From Streptomyces diastatochromogenes (GTDB lineage: Bacteria; Actinomycetota; Actinomycetes; Streptomycetales; Streptomycetaceae), in NCBI RefSeq assembly GCF_002242805.1, contig NZ_MCGQ01000027.1, positions 62,001 to 126,000 on the forward strand: 64,000 nucleotides of DNA, read 5' to 3'. Numbering within the stretch: the stretch's first letter is position 1; each line of letters begins with the position of its first letter. Shown here piece by piece: positions 23,846 through 31,802 of this stretch. The position numbers and the translations under genes were made by a program. The notes under the pieces were generated by a model that saw nothing but the letters and a program-made list of their open reading frames with translations, was not told the origin of the DNA and did not search any database.

Positions 23846-25542
23846 TTAACTCGTTGTTTTGACCTTGGTCTGGGTGGAGTCGGGAGCGAGGAACGTCGCG
23901 ACGTCGGTTGGTGTGCGGAGGCGGGCGGTAGAGGCGTTGATGTGGTGGCCGTGTGCTTCCAGGAGCGGGCGGACCTCCTGTTTCGCGCGGCTGATGGTCA
24001 TGGCGGTGACGCCGAGGAGTTGGCCGAGGAGGTCCACGGTCGCGAGTTTGCGCAGGTGGAGCACGGTGACCAGGATCCGGTCGGCTGGGGTGAGTTTGGC
24101 TTTGGCACCTGTGCCAGGGGCCATCAGGCGCTCGTGACCACGACGTGTGCGGAGCACTTGCTCGCGTTGGACCTCCAGCGCTGGAGTCAGCGCGTCGATG
24201 AGCTCGCTGAGCTGCTGACGGGTCATCCCGGTCAGTTCCGGGTCCTGCAGCGAACGCCGCGTGAGGCGAGGCGGTCTGCCCGCCGGGGCCTGGTCCGACG
24301 TGCTGTCGGTCGTGGCCGCGTCCATCGGATGCTGGGGGTGGAGGGTGTAGTTCCAGTCGCCGTGGAAGCGGTGGCGGGTGATCGGCAGGGAGGCGATGTC
24401 GTCGTCGCTGACCTGGATGCCGGTGGGGTAGGGGTTGGTGTCGAGTTCCGCGTGCACGGTCAGACCGGTCTTGGTGGTGGTCGCCGCGATGCTCTCGACG
24501 ACGACTTCGTGGCTGGTCAGGGGCCTGCCGCGCCAGTTCATGGTGATGTGGGAGAACAGCCGGTACTCGATCCGGTTCCACTTCGAAGTCCCGGGAGGCA
24601 GGTGGCAGACGGTGATCGTGAGGCCGACCTCAGTGGCGAACCGGGCGAGTTCGGTCTTCCACGTGCGGGTGCGATACCCGTTGGAGCCGCCGGCATCGGC
24701 GGTGATCAGCAGCCGGCCGGTCGTCGGGTAGGTGGCCCGCCCGGCTCCGTTCCACCAACGGCGGATCGACTCGACGCGACGGCGAACGCGGCGGTGTCAT
24801 GGTCGGTGCCGACGTTGACCCAGCCGGTGTTCGCGGCGACGTCGTAGATGTCGTAGGGCACCGCCCTGCCCAGCACGCGGTCCGGGAAGTCGTGGGTGTC
24901 GACCCGCACCGGCTCGCCCCTCGGCTCCCATTCACGGCCGTTGTTCTTGAACGGGCCGACCAGCTCCTTCTTCTTCGTGTCCACACTGATCACCGGAGCA
25001 CCGCCGTCCTGGTGGTCGCGGGCCTGCTCGTTGAGGTAGTGGAACTGTGCGTCCCGGTCGGGGTGCTGCTTGCCTTTCAGTGTCTTGGCATTGCTCTGCA
25101 GGCTGAAGCCCTCCTCGCGCAGCAGGTCGCCCACCGTGTCCGCGGAGATCCTGTGGCCCTGCCGGGTCAGCTGCTCGGCCAGCTTGCGGGTGGATTTGGT
25201 GGTCCAGCGCAGCGGCGACATGGGATCTCCGCGAACGTCGGGCTCGACCAGCGTGAGGAGTGCCTCCCGAACGGCTGGGTTCAGGTCGACGACGCGTTTG
25301 GGGCCGGCGCCGGACCGACGGACGCGGCCCAACGGCGCCTCTCCGGATCCGAGTTCCCGCACTCCGGCAGACACAGCGGCCTCACGGACACCGGCAGCAC
25401 GAGCGACCGCTCTGATCCCGCCGTGGCCGAGGGACTACGCCTCCGCCCCTATCAGCAGGCGACGCTGCCGCTCGTCGAGATGCGGCAGAATCGCCTCGAA
25501 CTTGGCTGCCAGCGTGGTCCATTGCCTATCCAACCCGCTCAT
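23846..25542 (-). pseudogene. ISAzo13-type transposase, inactivated by amber stop and frameshift
   Basis: Reading from ATG 25542, the product starts MSGLDRQWTTLAAKFEAILP, reaches GAEA, then meets an in-frame TAG (25435-25437), and continues with SLGHGGIRAVARAAG. The catalytic region (PVISVDTKKKELVG, FKNNGREW, WVNVGTDHDTAAFAV) stays in this frame until about 24775, where a small insertion shifts the rest (RLLITADAGGSNGYRT, PPGTSKWNRIEYRLFSHI, GDWNYTLHP) to another frame. The C-terminal extension with a helix-turn-helix runs in that frame to 23846. Both lesions must be bypassed for activity, so the IS cannot move by itself. Confidence 0.85.
23877..24122 (-). repeat. 246-bp direct repeat, copy 2 (inside the IS)
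   Basis: Same orientation as 22028-22273 with a single mismatch. This copy is in its native place, in the C-terminal part of the transposase gene. The two copies bracket about 1.6 kb containing the orphan gene. Confidence 0.85.
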
Positions 25543-25849
25543 GCCTGACCAACGAACCACCAAGCAGAAAGCCACGAGTTAAAGATCTGCACGCCCTAAC
25601 GAGCCGTCACAGAATCAGCATCACGGCATCCCGCCAGCACTGGCAGGCCTTCAGCAGGAGTCACAACCGGACCGGGCACGCCGCCCTTGCGCGAAGCTCC
25701 CAGGGCCGAGTCGAGCCGGTGCACGTGACCTAAGCCGCGGGCCCCAGGGGCGCAACTGCTTCCCGGCGGGCTGCCGGACCGGAGGGTGGAGCAGAGGCGA
25801 GGAGCACGGAAGCTTTCGGAGATTTCTCTGGTGCGGTGTAAAGGATCCG

Positions 25850-25883
25850 GCGGCCGTACGCCTCTCAGCATGTGTACGGCCGC
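25850..25883. promoter_or_regulatory. Inverted repeat upstream of the membrane sigma-factor operon
   Basis: GCGGCCGTAC (25850-25859) and GTACGGCCGC (25874-25883) are perfect inverted arms with a 14-nt spacer, 44 bp before the first gene of the operon. TGTAAAGG just before it could be part of a -35 region. The remainder of the 330-bp interval 25597-25926 shows no gene. Confidence 0.4.
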
Positions 25884-25926
25884 TGCGTCACCGTGAGGCG
25901 CTGGGCCGCAGACTGGAGGAGGTCCG

Positions 25927-26118
25927 GTGGAATCGACGGGTGTTGGGGTCGTGGTGTTCCTGGTGCTGCTCTTCGCGCCGGCACTGCAGGGGATGCTGAA
26001 GAGCATCGCGTTCCGCCTCCGCGCGGCGGGCAAGGCCGAGATGATGCGTGCGGAGAGGACGTCGGACATGCGGGCGCGCACGGGGTGCCGGTCGGGGAAG
26101 CGGGGGCGGCGTGGCTGA
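25927..26118 (+). CDS. Small single-span membrane protein upstream of a sigma factor
   Basis: A 63-residue product: a hydrophobic span at about residues 6-22 (VGVVVFLVLLFAPALQG) followed by a basic cytoplasmic tail rich in Arg and Lys. GTG 25927 has an excellent GGAGGAGG ribosome site. Its end overlaps the sigma-factor start by 8 bp, indicating translational coupling. No known anti-sigma motif is visible; a regulatory or anchoring role for the sigma factor is inferred from context only. Confidence 0.55.
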   Translation: MESTGVGVVVFLVLLFAPALQGMLKSIAFRLRAAGKAEMMRAERTSDMRARTGCRSGKRGRRG

Positions 26119-26983
26119 TCAGGACAGGCCGCGGTCGCAGCACGCCGAGGCGTTGGCGATGTTGGCGAAGGAGCGGTACCACGAGCTGGTCGACTGGGCC
26201 GGGAGCCGGCTGGCCACTCGCGGAGTGCCGCAGTCGTCGGCGGATCCCGAGGACGTCGTGCAGAACGCCCTCACGTCCGTGCTCGCAGTCACCGAGTCGA
26301 TCGGCAACATGCGCGCGTACGTCTACACGTGCATGAAGCACGAGATCAAACGGGCGGCAGGGCGCCACGCCGAGGGCAGGGGCTACGCCTCGCGCGACGC
26401 GGACGTGCGGCTGGAGGACGAACTGGCGGTCCACCCTATCGCCGAGACCGAGCTGCGGCACGTAGTCGGCGAGGCACTGAGCGATCTGCCGCCGCAGCAG
26501 CGCAGGGTGATGCTGCTGACCCGGGAGTTGGGAATGACCCAAGCCGAGGCGGCTCAGGTGTTGGGGTCCGCGCCGGGCACGGTGGGCGTCCACGCACACC
26601 GTGCGATCCGCGCGCTGCGCAGGACGCTCGTCGGCCTGGGCGTCGCCCTCGTCGCGTGGACCACCTGGTTCATGACGTTCGGCAGGCGGGAGATCATCCC
26701 GGCCGCAGGCCTCCAGTCGCCGGCCGGCGCGGTGACGCTGGGCTTCGCCGGCACGGTCGGTGTCCTGCTCACGGTGATGGTGTGGCTGGTGATGTGGGCA
26801 ACGGGAGACACCCGCCCACGGTGGGCGAAGGTACTGAAAGCGCTGCTCAAGGCCGTTGAGCCCGCACAGGCAGGCCGCGAGAACATCAATCCCCCCAGTT
26901 CCTCCGCCGGAACAGAGCCGCCGGACCACCAGGCCTCCGGCTGGTCGTCCTCCGACGGGATCAGCTGGGAGCCTCAGGCATGA
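26111..26983 (+). CDS. ECF-type sigma factor with C-terminal membrane segments
   Basis: A 290-residue protein. Region 2 (about residues 10-80; DPEDVVQNALTSVL, MRAYVYTCMKHEIKRA) and region 4 (about 115-165; LSDLPPQQRRVMLLTRELGM, QAEAAQVLGSAPGTVGVHAH) are intact. Unlike ordinary ECF factors it continues with two hydrophobic spans (about 175-191 and 203-228) and a Pro/Ser-rich tail of about 55 residues. This predicts a sigma factor tethered to the membrane, to be released or activated there. GTG 26111 overlaps the small membrane-protein gene. A caspase-like gene lies downstream on the opposite strand. Confidence 0.75.
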   Translation: MADQDRPRSQHAEALAMLAKERYHELVDWAGSRLATRGVPQSSADPEDVVQNALTSVLAVTESIGNMRAYVYTCMKHEIKRAAGRHAEGRGYASRDADVRLEDELAVHPIAETELRHVVGEALSDLPPQQRRVMLLTRELGMTQAEAAQVLGSAPGTVGVHAHRAIRALRRTLVGLGVALVAWTTWFMTFGRREIIPAAGLQSPAGAVTLGFAGTVGVLLTVMVWLVMWATGDTRPRWAKVLKALLKAVEPAQAGRENINPPSSSAGTEPPDHQASGWSSSDGISWEPQA

Positions 26984-27227
26984 CGCCCGCGGGGGCAGCC
27001 GACTCGCACGGCTGCCCGCCTCCCCTCTGACCAGCGGAATCCCCGATAACGGCAGGTCCATCGTGCGGCGTTTCCCTTGGGCGCAGGGGGGAGCGCGGCG
27101 GAGGACATCGCACACACTACGGCGCACGGGACGGGCAGCACCTGTCTCCACTCATGCGCCGCAGCACGTGCGGGAGCTCGCGCATCCGATCACGGCGGGT
27201 CACGCGTTCTGAGCGCCTCCATACGCC

Positions 27228-27250
27228 CACAGATCACAGATCACAGATCA
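27228..27250. repeat. Three tandem copies of CACAGAT
   Basis: CACAGAT occurs three times in a row (27228-27248) followed by CA, just past the stop codon of the caspase-like gene in the 285-bp gap after the sigma gene. No other gene is seen in this gap. Confidence 0.7.
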
Positions 27251-27268
27251 AGGCGTGGGGTCTCTGTG

Positions 27269-28081
27269 TCACCACGACTCCTGCGCATCGACGACATCTG
27301 GATGTGGGGGCAGCGCGCCGGAGCGGTTCGGGAGGCCGAAGGCAGGATTGATGCCCAGGGCCAGTTCCCGGCCGCCCCGGAGCAGCACATGAGAGGGGCC
27401 GCCTATGTACTCGTTCTCCACGTAGTAGCGGGTCCGGGTGTAGGCAGCCTCGATCGCGTTGTGGAGTGTCACCAGGTCCAACGCCTCCGGGCCCTCTTGA
27501 ACGCCATCGGTCAGCCCGTCTACGAGGGTCTCGGTGAAAGGATCCGCCATCGGCCGGAAACTCGACGTTTCGGCGCCCATCAGGGATGGAGCGGGGGCAG
27601 TGCCGGTGAACCGGGTCGTGGCTATGGCTGCGTGGTCGCAGTCGAGGATGACGGCGGGGCGGCCCGCCTGACTGGTGCTCATGATCTCGGCGACGGCGTC
27701 CAGGGCGACGCCGGTGTCGGCCGGGTGCCGCGGATCGGTGTCCATCACACCGAAGACGAGTCCCCCTTCGCGAGTGAAGCCGCACCCGGCGTACCAGAAC
27801 AGCAGTACGTCCGATGCCGCCTCGGCGGCGTGCCGCAGGGCGTCGAGCACGTCGGCCGGGCGTTCCGGGCCCAACAGCAGCGTGGAAAGCGAGCCAGAAC
27901 CCGAGAACCGACAGCACCAGTGCATGAGATGGCGAGGCGTCGGCAGCGCGTCCTGTTCGATGTTCATGAGTAACGACAGCGCCCCCAGCGCGCTTCGCCG
28001 TCGCAGGGCCTCGCCTCGGGAAGCCGCGATGAGGCCACAAGCAGCTCTGCGTAGTGTTCCGGCTCCTTGGCATCCGGTCAC
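27269..28081 (-). CDS. Caspase-like (peptidase C14 fold) protein lacking the expected catalytic residues
   Basis: The core reads DVLDALRHAAEAASDVLLFW, then YAGCGF, GVMDTDPRHPADTGVALDAV and PAVILDCDHAAIA, matching the order of a caspase p20 domain. In active relatives the corresponding motifs are Y(S/A)GHG and LDCC(Y/H)SG; here His is Cys and the second Cys is Asp, so the catalytic dyad appears lost. The C-terminal part (about 100 residues) includes ENEYIGGPSHVLLRGGRELA. The start is uncertain: GTG 28081 is used, but the frame is open to 28267, where it would overlap the divergent hydrolase gene. It is convergent with the sigma factor gene. Confidence 0.5.
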   Translation of the reverse strand: MTGCQGAGTLRRAACGLIAASRGEALRRRSALGALSLLMNIEQDALPTPRHLMHWCCRFSGSGSLSTLLLGPERPADVLDALRHAAEAASDVLLFWYAGCGFTREGGLVFGVMDTDPRHPADTGVALDAVAEIMSTSQAGRPAVILDCDHAAIATTRFTGTAPAPSLMGAETSSFRPMADPFTETLVDGLTDGVQEGPEALDLVTLHNAIEAAYTRTRYYVENEYIGGPSHVLLRGGRELALGINPAFGLPNRSGALPPHPDVVDAQESW

Positions 28082-28265
28082 GGAGCCCGCGCAAGAACCC
28101 GTTTGGCGGACCACAGCGGCCCCTGCTACTTTCGCGGAGGCCGTGCGAGAGAACGAGGAGGTGGTACCCGTGAACGTATCGACATGGGTGCTCTCCTCCG
28201 GGGTCACGGTCGGGCGATAGGTCGTCCGGGAGCGCCGTTCAACAGCACTCCCGAAAGGCACGACC

Positions 28266-28997
28266 ATGGCCCTTCAATTCACTTCCGAACAGCGCCTCGA
28301 CGACGGCGTCCTTGAACGCGCATTCACCCTCGGCGAGATCCCCGGCATCCTGTGGACGCTCGGATCCGCACCGGCGCCGCTGATCCTGCTCGGCCACCCC
28401 GGTGGACTGCACCAGATGTACCCCCGGCTGGCGGGCCGGGCCCGGCACTCCGCGGCGGAGGGCTTCGCCGCGGCCACCATCGAGCTCCCCGGGAGCGGTG
28501 AACGGCCCCGTTCCGCCGCCGCCGGGCGGGCCCGCGCCGACCTGCGCCGGGCGCTGGAGGCCGGCGAGCCGGTCGACGACGCGATCATCGACGCCCTCAT
28601 CCTCCCGCTCGTCGAAAAGGCGGTCCCGGAATGGCAGACCGCCCTGGACGCCCTCCTTTCGCTGCCCGAGATCAGCGGCCCGGTCGGGTACTCGGGGGGA
28701 GTGATCTCCATCGGGATCCGGCTGGCGGTGGTCGAGCCCCGCATCTCGGCCGCCGTTTTGTTCGCCGGGAGTTTCGTGCCTCGCGCCATGTTCGAGGAGG
28801 CCCGCCAGGTCACCATTCCGCTGCACGTCCTGCTGCAGTGGGACGACGAAGGGAACGACCGGCAGGCGGCCCTGGACCTGTTCGACGCCTTCGGCACCAG
28901 GGAGAAGACCCTGCACGCCAATCTCGGCGGGCACACCGGCGTCCCGCAGTTCGCGGGGGACGCCGCGGCCCAGTTCTTCACCCGGCACCTGAAGTGA
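28266..28997 (+). CDS. Alpha/beta hydrolase
   Basis: A 243-residue cytoplasmic hydrolase. LILLGHPGGLHQMYPR resembles an oxyanion-hole region, GYSGGVISIGI (about residues 139-149) is the nucleophile elbow, LLQWDDEGND contains a candidate catalytic Asp and NLGGHTGVP the His. The set fits dienelactone-hydrolase-like enzymes; the substrate is unknown. ATG 28266 follows GAAAGG by about 7 nt. A strong hairpin follows about 95 bp after the stop. Confidence 0.72.
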   Translation: MALQFTSEQRLDDGVLERAFTLGEIPGILWTLGSAPAPLILLGHPGGLHQMYPRLAGRARHSAAEGFAAATIELPGSGERPRSAAAGRARADLRRALEAGEPVDDAIIDALILPLVEKAVPEWQTALDALLSLPEISGPVGYSGGVISIGIRLAVVEPRISAAVLFAGSFVPRAMFEEARQVTIPLHVLLQWDDEGNDRQAALDLFDAFGTREKTLHANLGGHTGVPQFAGDAAAQFFTRHLK

Positions 28998-29091
28998 GAC
29001 CGGGCCGTCAGACAACCAGCAGACGGTAAGCCATGTTGGCCAGGATGCTGCTCGTCGAGGGCAGGTCCCGGCGCTCCTCTGCTGTGTGTGC

Positions 29092-29124
29092 CGCGGGCCC
29101 CTGCCAACTCGGCAGGGGCCCGCG
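29092..29124. terminator. 14-bp perfect hairpin after the alpha/beta hydrolase
   Basis: CGCGGGCCCCTGCC (29092-29105) pairs perfectly with GGCAGGGGCCCGCG (29111-29124) around the loop AACTC. Strong intrinsic terminator without a T tract, as usual in Streptomyces. The stretch 29125-29312 shows no gene. Confidence 0.8.
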
Positions 29125-29312
29125 CTGCCCGAAGCCATGAACTGTTCGATTTCTGCAGTGCTTCGGGTGCTGCCCAATATCGTGTCCAGGTGCTGTCGGC
29201 TCTCGTGGACAAAGCCAGAAGCCGTAATCCGCATCGCGATGATCGACCTCATAAGCCGGGACTCACCCGCGAAGCCACTCCGAACTGGCGGCAGCCCTGA
29301 ACTCTGAGTACG

Positions 29313-29654
29313 TCAGTGGAACAAATGAGACCGCTGGCTCCGACGGGGAGGTTCGAAGCTCAGCCCCTTCTCGTCGAGGGCGTTGAAGAGGGTCACCCGG
29401 CCCGTCGCGAAGGCGAAGCTGACATCGATGTTCCCCTGAGCGGCATCTTTGCCTGTCCACTCGAGCAGTTCGGCGCTGTCGAGGGCCTGCCCCCGTAGAG
29501 CGTGCAGTTCGGAGAGCGGATCGGGACGCCACTGAAGGTCGAAGTCGGGCCACCGGACAGGACGGGTGAGGTCGATCGTGTTCCACGTGAGGGAGAGCTC
29601 GTCGAGCTTGTGATGGTTGATCTCGACCTGCGCACCATACCGAAATCGAACATC
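29313..29654 (-). pseudogene. Coding remnant without start codon, function unknown
   Basis: A minus-strand frame ending at 29313 reads well as protein (QVEINHHKLDELSLTWNTID, RPVRWPDFDLQWRPDPLSEL, ELLEWTGKDAAQGNIDVSFA, RVTLFNALDEKGLSF), with Streptomyces codon use. No ATG or GTG opens it: an in-frame TGA lies just upstream, and the nearby ATG at about 29653 is in another frame. A single-base shift near the start would restore a gene of about 110 residues. I do not know the family. Confidence 0.5.
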
Positions 29655-29783
29655 ACATCATCTTGTCAGAGCTGCCCCACCTCAGCTGTAGTCCCGAACC
29701 GCAGTCGGCGGCGCACTTCTCAAACATCCCTGCCGGGACAAAACACTCTTCGAACCTGTCCGGACAACTCGGCGGGCAGGTGG

Positions 29784-29805
29784 GTCAATTCGGCGTCAAG
29801 GTTTG
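29784..29805 (+). promoter_or_regulatory. Possible PHO box (two 11-nt direct repeats)
   Basis: GTCAATTCGGC (29784-29794) is followed directly by GTCAAGGTTTG (29795-29805). Direct repeats of 11 nt with conserved TCA are the shape of PhoP-binding PHO boxes in Streptomyces. Its location 125 bp before a secreted phosphoesterase gene makes phosphate control plausible; the match to the consensus is partial. Confidence 0.3.
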
Positions 29806-29929
29806 CCCCAGCATCCCTGACCCGGTGTTCATTCCCGCGCCACCGCCCCTCCGCCGAGGCGCCCCGCCGCGGGCGCAGCATCCGTGCTCGTACGACGCAC
29901 AGACGTTCCTGCCCGGAGGGTGAACCAGC

Positions 29930-31747
29930 ATGGCCAGCAGAGGAAGACGAGCGGCGATACGGAGCCTCGGGGCGCTCGCCGGAGCGGCGGCACTCACGGT
30001 GCTCGGCAGCAACGCGCCGGGCTGGGCGGCGGTGCCCTCCGGTCAGTCCGCGACCACGACGCCCATCAAGCACGTCGTCGTGCTCTTCGACGAGAACATC
30101 TCCTTCGACCACTACTTCGCCACCTACCCGAAGGCCGCCAACACGGACGGCACGAAGTTCAAGGCGTCGAGGAGCACCCCCAAGAACATCGACACGCTGG
30201 CCCACGCCGGGCTGCTGAAGACGAACCCCAACCAGTACACGCCGAAGCGGCTCTCCCCCGCCCAGGCGATGACCTGCGACCAGAACCACTCCTACGGGGC
30301 CGAGCAGTACGCCACGAACGGTGGCAAGGCCGACCAGTACGTGCAGAACACCGAGGTCGACAAGTGCAGCGGGGGCCTGTTCGGCGAGCCCGGCCTGGTC
30401 ATGGACTACTACGACGGCAACACCGTCACCGGGCTGTGGAACTACGCCCAGCACTACTCCCTGTCCGACCGCTCCTTCAGCTCGGTCTACGGCCCCTCCA
30501 CGCCCGGTGCCCTGAACCTGATCTCCGGTCAGACACACGGCGTGGTCTCCGTCGACCCGGCCACCGGCAAGCGGACGGCGACGCCCGACCCGTACGCCGT
30601 GAAGTCGCCCGACGCAAAGGGCGTGGGCACGGTGATCAACGACCCTGACCCGGCCTTCGACGACTGCTCCGACAAGGACCACACCGGCACCAACGCGCTG
30701 GCTGCCCTGCAGGGCAGGAACATCGGTGACCTGCTCAACGCGAAGAAGGTGTCCTGGGGCTGGTTCCAGGGCGGCTTCCGGCCCTCGGCCGCGTGGAACG
30801 GGACGTCCGGGTCGTACGCCAAGTGCGACACCACCCACACCAACGTGGGCGGCGCGGCCGTGGCGGACTACAGCCCGCACCACAACCCGTTCTCGTACTA
30901 CAGGTCGACGGCCAACCCGCACCACCTGCCGCCGAAGAGCGTCGCCGAGATCGGCCACAGCGGACAGGCCAACCACAACTACGACCTGACCGACTTCACC
31001 GCCGCCGTCAAGGCGGGCAAGCTGCCGGCGGTCAGCTTCGTGAAGGCCGGTGAGTACCAGGACGGCCACGCCGGCTACTCCGACCCGCTCGACGAGCAGC
31101 ACTTCCTCGTCAAGCAGATCAACGCGATCCAGAGCTCACCGCAGTGGAAGTCCACCGCGGTCGTCATCGCCTACGACGACTCCGACGGCTGGTACGACCA
31201 CGCGTACGTCGCCCCGCGCAACGGCTCGAAGGACACCTCGCTCGGCTCCAACGGCAAGGCCACCGACAGCCCGGCCTGCCAGAACGGCCCGAAGGCGTCC
31301 GGCGGTTACGCCGACCGCTGCGGCCCGGGCACCCGCCAGCCGCTGCTCGTCGTCTCGCCGTACAGCAAGGTCGACAAGGTCGACCACACCCTGACGAACC
31401 AGGCGTCCATCACCCGGTTCATCGAGGACAACTGGCACACCGGCCGCGTCGGCGACCATTCCTTCGACGCGACGGCCGGCTCCCTGGCGGGCATGTTCGA
31501 CTTCCGGCACCCGAACAACAAGCAGGTGCTGCTGAACTCGGACGGCTCGGTGAAGTCCGTGCGCCCGATCCAGCACGTCGCCCCGGTGGCCACGAGCATC
31601 ACGCCCGGCCCGGCGATGCAGAACACGGCGGCCGCCACCGGCACTTCGGGGGTCCCGGCCCTTCCGGTCGGCCTCGGCGTGGGCGCCCTGCTGGCCGCCG
31701 GTGTCACCGGCACGTACCTCACGCTGCGCCGCAGGCAGCACGCCTGA
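29930..31747 (+). CDS. Secreted phosphoesterase, phospholipase C/acid phosphatase family, with C-terminal anchor
   Basis: A 605-residue exported enzyme. After a signal peptide (about 1-35) the motif HVVVLFDENISFDHYFATYP matches the active-site block ENxSFDHYFG of bacterial phospholipase C/AcpA proteins, with the nucleophile Ser in SFDH. AYDDSDGWYDH and the late NQASITRFIEDNW complete the family pattern. The C-terminus has a hydrophobic span (about 575-597) followed by LRRRQ, suggesting attachment to the membrane. ATG 29930 follows GGAGGG. A possible PHO box upstream fits induction under phosphate shortage. Confidence 0.85.
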   Translation: MASRGRRAAIRSLGALAGAAALTVLGSNAPGWAAVPSGQSATTTPIKHVVVLFDENISFDHYFATYPKAANTDGTKFKASRSTPKNIDTLAHAGLLKTNPNQYTPKRLSPAQAMTCDQNHSYGAEQYATNGGKADQYVQNTEVDKCSGGLFGEPGLVMDYYDGNTVTGLWNYAQHYSLSDRSFSSVYGPSTPGALNLISGQTHGVVSVDPATGKRTATPDPYAVKSPDAKGVGTVINDPDPAFDDCSDKDHTGTNALAALQGRNIGDLLNAKKVSWGWFQGGFRPSAAWNGTSGSYAKCDTTHTNVGGAAVADYSPHHNPFSYYRSTANPHHLPPKSVAEIGHSGQANHNYDLTDFTAAVKAGKLPAVSFVKAGEYQDGHAGYSDPLDEQHFLVKQINAIQSSPQWKSTAVVIAYDDSDGWYDHAYVAPRNGSKDTSLGSNGKATDSPACQNGPKASGGYADRCGPGTRQPLLVVSPYSKVDKVDHTLTNQASITRFIEDNWHTGRVGDHSFDATAGSLAGMFDFRHPNNKQVLLNSDGSVKSVRPIQHVAPVATSITPGPAMQNTAAATGTSGVPALPVGLGVGALLAAGVTGTYLTLRRRQHA

Positions 31748-31764
31748 CCGACACCGCTCCCCAC

Positions 31765-31799
31765 GAGTGCGCCCCCGGCCGACGTCCGGGGGCGCACTC
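31765..31799. terminator. Bidirectional 14-bp hairpin between convergent genes
   Basis: GAGTGCGCCCCCGG (31765-31778) pairs perfectly with CCGGGGGCGCACTC (31786-31799) around a 7-nt loop. It fills the 55-bp gap between the phosphoesterase and antiporter stop codons. Confidence 0.85.
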
Positions 31800-31802
31800 C
31801 GT

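Larger units (their letters stand above)
23832..25596 (-). mobile_element. Insertion sequence with 23-bp inverted repeats, ISAzo13-like
   Basis: The ends are perfect inverted repeats: 23832-23854 starts GGGCGTGCAGATCTTTAACT and 25574-25596 is its exact reverse complement. A TAA triplet flanks both sides (23829-23831 and 25597-25599), consistent with a 3-bp target duplication. Inside is one transposase gene on the minus strand, starting 32 bp from the right repeat and stopping inside the left one. The 1.77-kb element is nearly complete but its transposase is broken. Confidence 0.85.

Noticed and set aside
23504..24847. 447-codon plus-strand frame across the IS
   Set aside because: It runs antisense through the transposase gene and has no ribosome site.
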